A stretch of 64,000 nt of DNA. Origin: Craterostigma plantagineum. Its lineage: Eukaryota > Streptophyta > Magnoliopsida > Lamiales > Linderniaceae. The translations under genes and the position numbers were made by a program. This document shows, in pieces, positions 33,140-43,823 of the stretch (its first letter is position 1; the number at the start of each line of letters is the position of its first letter). The notes under the pieces are model-generated. The model was given only the letters and a program-made list of their open reading frames with translations. It was not told the DNA's origin and ran no database searches. The stretch lies in the NCBI GenBank assembly GCA_027422505.1, contig JAPQWV010000017.1, forward strand, positions 19,283,501-19,347,500, given 5' to 3'.

Positions 33140-33940
33140 AAAGGAACCCGAGATTTTTCAAATATTAAAGGATTCATTTCTGAATGCCTTTAAGGTCATG
33201 GACGGGAACTGAGAACGTATGCTAATACTGATTGCTTCTGCAGTGGAACAACAGTTGTGACCTTGGTGAAACAGGTAAACTGTAAGATAGTTTTTTTCTG
33301 AAATTCTAAATGAAGTTATTGTAATATCATCTTTTTTTTTTGTTTACTTAAGGGTCAAGATGTTGTGATTGGAAATGTCGGTGACTCGAGGGCTGTATTG
33401 GGTACAAGAGATCGTAATGATATGCTTACTGCAGTCCAGTTGGCTGTAGATTTTAAACCTGATCTTCCTGGTAAGCAAGCGTCGACAAACAGAAGTGTTT
33501 TGAGTTCCTTCAGTATTTAGTATTTTTCCAAACTTCTGATGTGTGAATTGGAGTTCAATTAAACTGTATTTTAATACTTAATCGGTTCCTTTACTCTTAC
33601 AGCCGAAGTAGAGAGGATAAAAAAATGCAGAGGGCGTGTTTTTCCCTTCAGCAAGAACCCGAGGCTGCGAGAATGTGGATGCCAAACTAAAACTCTCCCT
33701 AGCTCGCAATGGCACGTGCATTCGGCGATTTCTGTCTGAAGGAGTTTGGTCTCATTCCATTCCCGAAGTTTCTTACCGACGCATCACCGATAAAGACGAG
33801 TTAGTAGTCTTGGCCACTGATGGGGTGCGTAATAATATAAGCATTTTTCACTTACTCAAACTTTTCTTGAATTCTTTTACATTAGTTCGATTGCCGACAG
33901 ATTTTGGAAGTACTTTCGAACGACGAGGCTCTTATTGCCT
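33140..33940 (+). pseudogene. Protein phosphatase 2C gene fragment with introns
   Basis: Four exon-like blocks with splice sites: about 33150-33274 (FQILKDSFLNAFKVMDG, one-base shift, then CFCSGTTVVTLVKQ, donor gtaaac); 33353-33470 (GQDVVIGNVGDSRAVLGTRD, donor gtaagc); 33603-33824 (AEVERIKKCRGRVF, frameshifts, ARAFGDFCLKEFGLIP, LVVLATDGV); and 33901 on (ILEVLSNDEA). GDSRAVLG and LATDG are metal-binding motifs of PP2C. Several one-base lesions make it non-functional. Order and strand are those of a normal gene, so it was captured as genomic DNA. Confidence 0.85.
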
Positions 33941-34114
33941 TGAAAATCGAGTTGATGCTGCCCGACTCTGATGTACCCAATGCTGTGGAGCATGCTACTT
34001 CTCCAGATCAAGTCGAGAATGCTGCTGCTGGTTAGTGATGTACCACATAATTAGCCAAACAAGAAATGTATTTTGATCTTCACTATTTTGCCTGACTGTA
34101 AATGAATTATGCAG

Positions 34115-34945
34115 AAGTTGGCTTGAGCTGTCGACAAGAGACTTCCAATAATCCTTCCTCAGAAAGTTCGAGAAATGAGAGTGGAAATATATATGATCAT
34201 GAAAGATTGCACCCAAAAATTCTAGATCGCGTAAAGATTGCTAGCTTGTATGATACTCCAGTATCAGCAATAACACGAGTTTTTTAAGGACGCGACAGGA
34301 AACAAATTGCGTTACAAAGAAGCTGAAAGGAGGTTGAAGGCTGCTGTTATTGAATTCTATCAGAAGCCGTGCCTTCTGAAGCATTACAGGTATTGATAAC
34401 TTTGAACTTCAATTGTTTTTTGAAAATCTATGTGATTATGCGTTGGTGATATCATTTGCTAAATGGGAAAAACAGCTTCATGAATCTTGCTGCATTCTCC
34501 AAGACCCTAAAGAAATATGAAAAGGTGATTAAGACTCTTGGTCTCGATTTTTTTTATTGGGATTGTTGCTCATGTAATAATTTTTCAAAATAAGAGGCAT
34601 GTTCAAAGAAACGTTAATTTCATTGTTTAAGCAAATAACTTCGAGCAAAGTTTCCAAGTCGTATATGGAGATTGTAGAGAATTCTCCTATTGGAAGTACT
34701 GATGAGGTCATTCCACGGTTTTGGATGTTTCAGTGTAGAAAGTCCAGCTATACATTCGTGGGTTATATGGTTTTTTGGTACAGGTTAACCCAGGTCTGTT
34801 CTCTATTTTATCCATCACAGATAACAAACCTTATGCACAGTGTAGAGGATGTTTCTATCAAGAACTTCATGGATTCGGATCGTAGAAAAGGCATGAAGCT
34901 CCTAAGACCTAAACAGAGGCATCGTATAACATTCCTCTCAGGTTA
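34115..34945 (+). pseudogene. PHO1-like phosphate exporter gene fragment with introns
   Basis: Exon-like blocks: 34115-34389 (PKILDRVKIASLYDTPVSAI; LRYKEAERRLKAAVIEFYQK), 34476-34524 (FMNLAAFSKTLKKYEK), about 34631-34706 (ITSSKVSKSYMEIVENSPIG) and about 34821-34941 (LMHSVEDVSIKNFMDSDRRK; RPKQRHRITFLSG). This is the C-terminal part of the SPX domain and the start of the transmembrane region of plant PHO1 proteins. Splice sites survive (gtattg, gtgatt), but a frameshift in the first block and loss of the EXS domain make it a captured remnant. Confidence 0.8.
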
Positions 34946-35229
34946 GTGACTTCTGTTGTGGAGTATCATGCCTTCATAGAACTTTAGGATTGGTTAATTA
35001 TGTATCAGTAAGAACACATTCCTCCCAGGTTAGTGACTTATGTATCATGCCTTCTCAGGAAGAATCTTGATTTGATAATTGTATCCTTTTAATTGGAGAA
35101 AATAAATGTCCCGATAGATATCATGGACGTTTTGTTAAGTGTTCTATTATTTTATGATCTTGCGATGCTCGGGTCTAAGGAGGAAGGATAAGCCCGACGT
35201 AAAAAATAGCGTTTTGCCTGACTAAATAG

Positions 35230-35425
35230 GTTGAAGGAGGTTGGCGAGGAGACCGAGACTATGGATGGATCCTTGGTGGGCGGCAGTGGCGTCTCTCAGT
35301 TGCCGCTGGCGGTGGTGTTGCTGCGCAGCGGTACGGTGTTGTTGTCCATGCACCGTAAAAAGGAGGATGCTAATGTTGAAGAAGGAGAAGCAGTTAGACG
35401 AGAGCGCGAACAATTTCTGTAAGAA
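35230..35425 (+). pseudogene. Exon-like fragment of unknown origin in Helitron 2
   Basis: Higher GC than its surroundings; one frame reads EETETMDGSLVGGSGVSQLP then MHRKKEDANVEEGEAVRRER. A splice-like aggtaatc follows. The flanking gene fragments suggest that it is another captured exon, possibly a 5' exon; no family recognised. Confidence 0.3.
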
Positions 35426-35830
35426 AAACGATCAGGTAATCCTCGACAGTGATTAGTGGAAGAACAACACAACTGGCTCAAAAGCACGATGACCGGTTGA
35501 CCTCACGATGGGGTGATTGGTTTGGGAATAGCAATGTGGGTGATGACGCGAGAACATTAAATGTTTCAAAACTCTCAGAGTTTGATAAGATTCATACTTT
35601 TTTGGTTGCTGAAGAGTTGAGATATTTTAGATTAGACAATTTCTTTGTCCTTTATGTCAAGTTTACAGCGGATAGGAGAAAGGTGTTCTTCCTTTGTTTG
35701 TGTTAGGTTTATATTCTCAGTCTTTTGCTGCTTTGCTCATTTTGTTTTATTTTCCTGCATTTGAGCTCCAATGATTTTGAACTTCAGTTATTTAATGATC
35801 CCAATTATGTTTATCTACTCCATTTATACA

Positions 35831-37185
35831 TTCGATTGCAATACTTTTGGGTAACCGTTTTGTTCTTTTGTAAATATCGAATTACAAATTGCGTTTGAAT
35901 TATATGTTTATTTCTACGAGAGTGTTAACCAAAGTTCAAGATGAATAGTACATGTTAACTGACTGGTTTGGAGCATATGATTTTAAATATTTACCGAGCC
36001 CATCAGTCGATGAGCATGGTGTCCCCATTCGTGGAGTTTATCTTCACAAGTATTTAACTCAGATTAGTGTGTGTAATTTTGAAATATTGGAAACGTTCAA
36101 GACTAATTACAACTTAAAGTTGAATAAAATCTCGCAGACTTAATACAACAATAGAATACTGTTCCAGAACGTAAAACCGTGAGTATGTAAGACTGTTGCA
36201 ATGGCTTTACAGACTGCAAGACTGTGTGACCGAACGCAAAGCCATGAGACTGCAGTCTGCAATGAGAGAGCTTACTACTGTAAGACTGTAAGACTGCACA
36301 ACTACTACTTAAACATTGTATGATTGTACGATACACAACTATCGGACGAGACTACTTAAACATTGTAAGATTGTAGGCTGCAAGACTGTACGACTGTAGA
36401 ATTTTATTATTGTTTTTATAAAGAGATAATGTAAAGCATGCATAAATTTAATATTTACATGATAAAAAGAATGATGTGTGTGACAAAACATATGGTCGGG
36501 TCACATTCGGGTTCAACCCGTTTAATAAATGGGTTGAAAACTTCAACCCTAACCTAACATGTTTACTTAAACGGGTTGAAATATCAAACCCAAACCCAAC
36601 CTGTTTTCACTCAAATCTAACCCACTGACCAGCCAAGCCGTTTAAAATTTTAAAAAAAAAAGAAGCAAGAAAAAGTTAAATAAACAGAATTATAAATCCA
36701 AATTAAATAAAATAACAGAGAAACATTTGTTTATGTTTTTTCCTAAAAGATCGATATAATTAAAAAACAATTAAACTTTCAAATAAAAATAGTCTCAGAA
36801 ATCATAATTAAATATCAAGTTATTTCATAGCCATCGGGTATCAACCGAGCCGATAATAGTGAACCCAAACTTTCAAGCAATCTTCCATTGATCTTCCATC
36901 CTCATTTTCATGACATCTCAGCATAATTCATCGAGCATATGATCTATTTTTCCTTTTAATTTATTTATGTTAAGGATATTCTAACAATTTATATTCTTGG
37001 ATTAAATGGGTTTGTTTCAGGTTGATTTCGGGTTGAAAACCGAACATGGTCCACTTAATATTTGAATTGGGTTCGGATTTACCCATTTACTTAAACAGGT
37101 TGAATATTCTAACCCAAACCTGCTATTTCGGGTGCCATTCGTGTCGATTTATATTGCACAAAACATAACCCGTGTATCGCACGGG
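35831..37185 (+). repeat. Direct repeat, copy 1, inside Helitron 2
   Basis: About 1.35 kb duplicated at 39473-40780 with small differences. It includes a GACTGTA-rich minisatellite stretch (about 36185-36410), a zone dense in GGGTT/AACCC (about 36495-37150) that looks like a MITE, and at its end a CCCGTG-CACGGG hairpin resembling a Helitron 3' terminus. Confidence 0.88.
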
Positions 37186-37685
37186 CAACAGATTACAGTC
37201 TCTGCGATGAATTACCTTATAAGGCGAAATAAATCTATTTGATTGTTCTTCTACACGCGCACATGTCTTTTGGTTGGTTGTTCACTGTGTGTATGTGTCT
37301 GTTCTTTTCATGTATAATTGTGGCTTTGTGTGTTTGTTCGGCGAGATTCTTTGCATGCTGGTGGTTCCTTTTTCTTTTGTGTTGTTTATGTTTTTACTTT
37401 GGATTGTTGTTAAGTCTGCTTTATTCGACATTTTATGTCTCCTTTTCATATAATACTAATTTTTTTCAACAGAATGTGTTGATGCTGTTATATTTTTCCT
37501 TCTCAGGATAAAAAAGTCTTGATCATTAGCCTCCCCATAAGTATTTTAGTGAATTTTATGGAAGTCTTTTTGTTGTGAACGTTGCTTAAATGATGTGAGT
37601 ATGTTTGGTTTCGATTTATTTTGATTTGAGTATATGTCCAATGTATATACTGTTCCAAATCCTATTCTTATCCTGTTCGCTGCAG

Positions 37686-37820
37686 AAGCGGATGTTGTAA
37701 AAATCTTTACCAAGGAAGATGATATGCCACTCCGCGGTTGGGGACCAAAGATGCTGCAAGCGTGTTTTCAAGCCTTCAAAAGTCCAGGGTTTATCACCCT
37801 TCGCAAGAATGAGGCGTCCA
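37686..37820 (+). pseudogene. Exon-like fragment of unknown gene
   Basis: After a TGCAG acceptor-like end at 37685 the frame reads EADVVKIFTKEDDMPLRGWG then PKMLQACFQAFKSPGFITLR. It is protein-like, on the same strand as the other captured fragments, and ends abruptly at the organelle-like block. I do not recognise the family. Confidence 0.4.
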
Positions 37821-38420
37821 ATTAGGGTTTGTTCGCAATCCTTGACTCGCCTATTATATAACTCATCCGCGACTTGGACGGATAAAGATTCCCCTTTCCT
37901 TCGTTCTCATTGAAAACCTTATCCTTAGACAGGATCTTCTCTTTGGAACTTAGTCGCACGCCACTCAGAATCGAAAGGGATCCGAAGATACCATAGCGGT
38001 GTCCGCGAAGATTAGCAACTGAAGATAAAGACAACATCAGAAATTAATCCGGCACGTTGGATTCTCCATTCCTGAAGCAAAAGTGTATAAATCTGCCTGG
38101 CGTCATACTGTACAGGACTAGGCCAGCTAAGCCTCAGGGCGAGGGAAAAGACTGACTTTCAAGGGGCACCTTCGACAGCACGCAGGCGCCCGGCCCAATC
38201 CTTCATTGGTGTTTCCAAGTGGCTTGATGACGGTGGTTTTGGTTCTTAGGAATCCATATTAGTACCATATAGAGGATTTCCCCCTCAATCCATAAAGGGA
38301 TAAATCCTGACTAGACCCGGCTCGAGGAGATTCAAAGGGCAGACCCCCTTCACGATCAGCTTTTGTTGAAGCAAGAAATGCCACTTTTGGCCCTCCTGGG
38401 TCATAAAGCTTTCGCATATT
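37815..38420. other. GC-richer block, possibly of mitochondrial origin
   Basis: About 600 bp of near-balanced base composition lies in an AT-rich region and lacks plant-nuclear repeats. Segments such as CAGGACTAGGCCAGCTAAGC and CACGCAGGCGCCCGGCCCAA have the look of plant mitochondrial intergenic DNA. This is an impression from composition and style; no mitochondrial gene is recognised within it. Confidence 0.3.
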
Positions 38421-38422
38421 AT

Positions 38423-38530
38423 CATTTCCAGGCTGAGGTGTCGCGTCTCATGGATATAATATCAACTCCCTCTACATTAATAAGGATATTTCTTCAGAGA
38501 GTTAATCATCACCAATGCTTCATAGGGGAG
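38423..38530 (+). pseudogene. HSP90 (GRP94/HSP90-7-like) N-terminal fragment
   Basis: FQAEVSRLMDII is the highly conserved start of the HSP90 ATPase domain; the FQAEVSRLMDII wording fits the ER form better than the cytosolic forms. The next codons match the NSLYxNKDIFLREL stretch in a shifted frame (one-base loss near 38459). Only about 35 codons survive. A captured fragment in Helitron 2. Confidence 0.7.
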
Positions 38531-39472
38531 TTTCAGCTTTTTTAAGTTCTTTTGTGTAGTTAGGTAAGTGATGAACAGGCATTGAGTTTGATGTTTACGA
38601 TTGGTTACTTTTTTCAGGCATGGGTCAACATTTGGTTTGTGTATCTCACTAATAAATCAATGTTGGGTGATTGTGATAATGCCAATCTCGAAGGTCAGCG
38701 TGCAGTGAATACAACTTTAGCTCTATGACAATTTCAGAAAAAAAGGTGTGTACCTAAAGGTCAGTGAAAACCTATAAAGAATTCGGTTTACGGGCAGCCA
38801 TAGGAAGTTTTGCCAGCAATGACAAGTTAGTGGAGTGAAATAGGAAGGTTGTCTTTGCGATGGATCAATATTGGTTTTGTAAAAGCAGTCGAACGTCGTA
38901 TAGGTGTTTCGTAGATTACTGATGTTTTCCCGGCTATAGATAATATAATATATAGTTTGTATTTATTGACCGAGGTGTTTGTATTTATATTATAATATAC
39001 ATAAATTTTAGTTGTGAATTTAATTATTTTTATTTAATAAAAATAAAAAGGAAAATAATAAATAAAAACTAAAAATAAAAACTAAAATAAAAGAGTGTAT
39101 ATAAATTTTGTTTTATTTATTATTAGAAATAATAAAAAAACAGGAAGTTTTTCAGATGGAGAATCTTGATCTTCGATTTCATCTCTTTCATGTCAATGGG
39201 ATGAAATCAACCCAACCTTGACCATGTGGAGATTTTTTTGACATTATCCAAATTTAGATATTATAATATAAAACGTATTTCTTTACGACAAAATTTCGGA
39301 TCGGAAATTGGGACGATTTCATCTTCGTTAACTTGACAAGACGTGGATTTTTTGTAAACTTGCAATGGCATTTTTTTTAACTTTTTTTATTATCGTTAAC
39401 TTTTATGTTTAGCTGCATGGTGTTTTTCCTTGGGAATTTGATGAATGCAATGGCTATTTGAATTCGATTGCA

Positions 39473-40780
39473 GTACTTTTGGGTAACCGTTTAGTTCTTT
39501 TGTGAATATCGAATTACAAATTGCGTTTGAATTATATGTTTATTTCTATGAGAGTGTTAACCAGAGTTCAAGATGAATAGTACATGTTAACTGACTGGTT
39601 TTGGAGCATATGATTTTAAATATTTACCGAGCTCATTAGTCGATGAGCTTGGTGTCCCCATTCATGGAGTTTATTTTCACAAGTATTTAACTCAGATTAG
39701 TGTGTGGAATTTTAAAATATTGGAAACGTTCAAGACTGATACAACTTAAAGTAGAATAAAATCTCGCAGACTTAATACAACAATAGAATACTGTTCCAGA
39801 AACGTAAGACCGTGAGTATGTAATACTGTTGCAATGGGTGTACAGACTGCAATAATGTGTGACCGAACGCAAAGCCATGAGACTGCAGTCTGTAAGACGG
39901 CACAACTACTACTTAAACATTGTACGACTGTACGATACACAACTATCAGGCGAGACTACTTAAACATTGAAAGATTGTAGACTGCAAGACTGTAAAACTG
40001 TAGAAATTTTATTTTACCGTTTCTATAAAGAGATAATGATAATCATGCATTAATTACACGATAAAAAGAATGATATGTGTGACAAAACATATGGTCGGGT
40101 CACATTCGGGTTCAACCCTTTTAATAAACCGGTTGAAAACCTCAACCCTAACCTAACATGTTTACTTAAACGAGTTGAAATATCAAACCCAAACCCAACC
40201 TATTTTAACTCAAATCTAACCCACTGACCAGCCAAGCCGTTTAAAATTTTAAAACAAAAAGCAAGAAAAAGTTAAATAAACAGAATTATAAATCCAAATA
40301 AACAATATACAGAGAAACGTTTGTTTATTTTTTTCCTAAAAGATCAATATAATTAAGAACAATTTTACTTTCAAATAACAACAGTCTCAGAAATCATAAT
40401 TAAATATCAAGTTATTTCATAGTCACCGGGTATCAACCGAAGCCGATAATAGTGAACCCAAACTTTCAAGCAAGCTATCTTCCATTGATCTCCCATCCTC
40501 ATTTTCGTGACATCTCAGCATAATTCATCGAGCATATGATCTATTTTTCCTTTTATTTTATTTATGTTAAGGATATTCTAATAATTTGTATTTTCGGATT
40601 AAATGGGTTTGTTTCAGGTTGATTTCGGGTTGAAAATTCGAACATGGTCCACTTAATATTTGAGTTGGGTTCGGATTTACCCATTTACTTAAACAAGTCG
40701 AAAATTCTATCCCAAATCTGCTATTTTCGGGCGCCATTCATGTCGATTTATATCGCACAAAACATAACGCGTGCATCGGG
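39473..40780 (+). repeat. Direct repeat, copy 2, inside Helitron 2
   Basis: Matches 35831-37185 over its whole length. Its terminal hairpin is degraded (GCGTGCATCGGG), unlike copy 1. It stands about 270 bp before the true Helitron end. Confidence 0.88.
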
Positions 40781-41052
40781 TGATGTAGTGGAGGTTAACA
40801 AACATAGCATACCACATTGTTTTCAACACCATCGACCAACATATCGTGTTGTCGTTTATTATGAATATGATTCTATTTGATGAAAACGTGTTTCATAGTG
40901 TTCAAATTAAGGAGTTGTATCACTTTTGCGCTTTCAATAACGAATGGAATGATTGATGTATATAACTGAAAGAGAAAATCCATCTTAATTGAATAATAAT
41001 TCAAGTTTCATGGCAACAAACTACCCCGTGCATCGCACGGGGGCAAACCTAG

Positions 41053-41716
41053 TTTTATATTAATAAGTGCAACGTGATTTCAAATTCTACATTACTTCAT
41101 GTTCAACTTAACACAAGCTTAAATCTGTTGTTTAAAATATTTTGAAGCGCGACCTTCCTATTCAAGAAGATATCGTGAAAGAAATTTCATTTTTTTTATG
41201 CATCATAGTATATGAAAAAAGGTGTACTAAAAAATATTTTGAATTAAAGTTAAATAGTTCAAATTCGACTCTCGGTGCAAAGCCTCGAATTTTTGTGGAC
41301 TGATAAGTTAGGCTGTGAATAAACCACTTTGAATTGACATTGATGGTGTTTCTAATGTGAGATTATTATTTCTCGTCAATTTCTAATTGTTCTATCTTAA
41401 AGAAATCCGTTAGATGATGATTAATGAAATATATTAATCAATCAAATTTTTTGTGACTAAAGACAAATTACATATGATATGAATGATGGCAATGAAAATA
41501 ATAGATATTAGATAAATACTCATTTCAATATATATGACTAAATTTATTTTCGAATAAAAATATAGAAATTTCAAAATCGATCATATATTTATGAGATTAA
41601 ATCTATAATGTGACACTTATTTAATTACCTCACTCCCAAGCCTAAACCAATCTATTTTCCAAATAAAAAAATCAAATATACTCTCGATCTCATAAAGTTA
41701 AGATACATACATACAG
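41053..41716. other. Array-unit spacer (3' flank of copy 3, upstream DNA of copy 4)
   Basis: No ORF. The left part matches 46735-46880 and 56040-56100 (3' flanks of copies 4 and 5); the part near 41231 matches 30370; the part near 41570-41600 (TTCAAAATCGATCATATATT) matches 47060-47085. It therefore represents one nearly complete intergenic unit of the array. Confidence 0.65.
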
Positions 41717-42110
41717 AGCACCTTATATGAGCACTCCTATGTGGCAATGACACATAAGTATCCTTCCTTAGAGCAATGATATGGTGTTCACCTATGGTGA
41801 GCATCTTATATGAGCACTCCTATGTGGCAATGACACATAAGTATCCTTCCTTGTATATAATTAAATTAAAATAATAATAAAATTATAGCATTTAATTGCC
41901 ATTAGGGTTGATTATAATTACCCTTACGTGCTTCTTCTCTTCCATCAGCGATCGACAATCACATGCGCCCTGCAACCTCCTCGCCGGAGACCGCCGACCT
42001 TATCGCCGGGAATCGCCGGAGACAACCGGGACAATCGCCGGAGACTGCCGGGACAATCGCCGGAGAATGCTGGGACAATCGCTGTATTTCCCAGTTATCC
42101 CCGCCGGTGC
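41717..42110 (+). repeat. Left terminal inverted repeat of the MULE, with partial duplication
   Basis: TTATATGAGCACTCCTATGT with the following TAAGTATCCTTCCTT occurs twice (41727-41770 and 41811-41854). The second copy continues into the repeat shared in reverse complement with 46300-46636. Confidence 0.8.
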
Positions 42111-42345
42111 CCGTCGTCTCCTCCGTAGCACATCCGTCGCCGATGAAGACGATCGCCCTCTTCCTCGCCGTCGTCCTCCGACCGCCGGTCCACTCGCCGG
42201 AGACAGCCGGGACAATCGCCGGCGACTGCTGGGACAATCGCTGTATTTCGCTGTTATCCCCGCCGGCGCACGTCGTCTCCTTCGTAGCACATCCGTCGCC
42301 GATGAAGACGATCGCCATCTTCCTCACCGTCATCCTTCGACCTCC
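42000..42345 (+). repeat. GC-rich minisatellite and 159-bp tandem duplication in the MULE arm
   Basis: GGGACAATCGCCGGAGACTG-like units of about 24 bp recur from 42010 to 42080, then a block beginning GGGACAATCGCTGTATTTC at 42072 repeats at 42231, a period of 159 bp. It is open in several frames on both strands, but this follows from GC-rich repetition. Confidence 0.8.
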
Positions 42346-42535
42346 TCGCCACCTTGCAATCCTTTAGTTGAGACTTTTTTATATATATTCTGATGCTGAA
42401 AGGAACCACAAAACAGTCGAAGATGAGACATTCTTGTTGGAGCTAATGGTCTCCTCATATGCTTAGTTCATGATAAAAAATTTGATGAAGTGACGAGAGG
42501 AGACATTCTTGTTGGAACTTACTTGCCTCTTTTAT

Positions 42536-42760
42536 GTATGCATACTTTCGATGTGGAGTGCAAGAATATTTTCTGATAGTTGTTGTTATCTGCCTTATAT
42601 TATTGGTGATATGCTACTTCTGGTATCAGTTGCATTGACTCTATCATTTGGGGTGTATGGTAATGAGACCTTGCGGCTAGGACCTAATTCGTCTATATTG
42701 ATAAAACCTAACCATTTGCTCGTGGATTCTGTGAAGGTACTCGAACTATGTAGCACTTCA
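42536..42760 (+). pseudogene. Captured exon fragment resembling an APD-type RING E3 ligase
   Basis: One frame reads [20 protein letters not shown] then [16 protein letters not shown] and [11 protein letters not shown]: a transmembrane segment followed by a luminal stretch that I associate with the N-terminus of plant APD (aberrant pollen development) E3 ligases. The frame then becomes unrelated. It lies between the MULE ends, as expected for gene capture by Mutator-like elements. The family call is from memory of a short motif. Confidence 0.45.
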
Positions 42761-43209
42761 GTCCTCTGTAACCACTTGTGCCATGTTACGCTGAGTATAA
42801 GTCTCAACTTCGAAATTGCAGTGCCATTGTACCGTAATGGTGGATACCCAAGAAATCGTTGTTTTATGTCCTCTTGTTACAGCTTATTAATATACAAATA
42901 AAGATCACTGTCAAGAGATGAAACAAAATCCACGACGGTTTCACGTGATACCTAAATTAGACAAATCACTAAAACATAAATCTTGAACAAAACTGATCTC
43001 GAAGATGCTAAACGAAATTTATAATTCAAATAAATCCAACTATCGGCAATTAAACCAGTCACTCATCGAGGTTCACTCCACTATGACCGTATGTGGATTC
43101 AAACTCTTCATTGAACGCACTACCATCGCTGCTATAATGAGTCTCTATTGTTGGCCTGCTAACATAAAACGACGGCATCGTTAGTGTTTAAAGAAAAATA
43201 AAACTATAA

Positions 43210-43431
43210 GGGCCCGTTTGGTTGGAGGGATGGGTTTAGATGGTATTAGTTTAAGTTGGATTTATATAATGGAGGGTATGAATTTTTGGGAATGTTTGGT
43301 TGATGGGATTAAGTAATGATGTCTGACATGTTTGGTATATGGGTTTAAATGGTATTATGTTTTAATAATTATAATTACAAATTTACCCTTTCTCCAATTA
43401 AAATTTTCGGTAGAAAGAGAGTGGAGAGAGA

Positions 43432-43496
<65 letters not shown>

Positions 43497-43539
43497 GGAG
43501 AGAGAGTGGGGGAGAGGGGAGACAGTGAGAGAGGAGATG

Positions 43540-43570
<31 letters not shown>

Positions 43571-43820
43571 GGGGGGGGGAGACGGGGGAGAGAGGGGGGA
43601 GGGATTAGAAAGGAAAAAAAAGAAAAGTAATAAAATTTGAAATAAAAATAATTAATAATAAGGTAGTATTAAATAAAGGGAGGGGTGAGGACTCCTTTAA
43701 TTAATACCTAATAAGGGGTATTAATTAAATCTCACCTTTAAATAAACCCTTCAACCAAACACTACTTTAGTAAATCCTATACTCCCTAATCCCCTCTAAT
43801 ACCCTCAACCAAACACACTC
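43210..43820. mobile_element. Harbinger/Tourist-type MITE, 611 bp
   Basis: TAA flanks both sides (43207-43209 and 43821-43823). Ends GGGCCCGTTTGGTTGGAGGG and, in complement, GAGTGTGTTTGGTTGAGGGT are typical PIF/Harbinger MITE termini. The interior contains a large GA microsatellite and a poly-G tract. Confidence 0.88.
43428..43600. repeat. (GA)n microsatellite with a G-tract of about 20
   Basis: Near-pure GA dinucleotides from 43428 to about 43488, degenerate GA/GGGA to 43560, then an uninterrupted G run (about 43561-43579). It gives a spurious Arg-Glu open frame. Confidence 0.97.
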
Positions 43821-43823
43821 TAA

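Larger units (their letters stand above)
32128..41052 (+). mobile_element. Helitron 2, about 8.9 kb, carrying fragments of several host genes
   Basis: 5' end TCTATATATATAAAAGTTGG preceded by A (32127). 3' end CCCCGTGC-ATC-GCACGGGG hairpin at about 41023-41042, then GCAAAC and CTAG at 41049-41052, followed by T (41053). Joining the flanks gives sequence collinear with the 3' flank of copy 5 (about 56045-56100), an independent unfilled site. No Rep/helicase gene found, so it moved with help. Cargo on the plus strand: signal peptide peptidase, PP2C, PHO1-like and HSP90-like pieces, an organelle-like block, and a 1.3-kb direct duplication. Confidence 0.85.

Noticed and set aside
32782..38530. SPP, PP2C, PHO1 and HSP90 as real genes
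   Set aside because: Each is a short part of the family's normal length with frameshifts, and all lie within Helitron 2. Annotated as captured fragments.
41895..42393. Several overlapping ORFs on both strands in GC-rich DNA
   Set aside because: They arise because the minisatellite in the MULE arm lacks stops in many frames; none has a recognisable domain.
43332..43640. Open frame rich in Arg-Glu repeats
   Set aside because: It is the translation of a GA microsatellite and G-tract inside a Harbinger-type MITE, not a gene.
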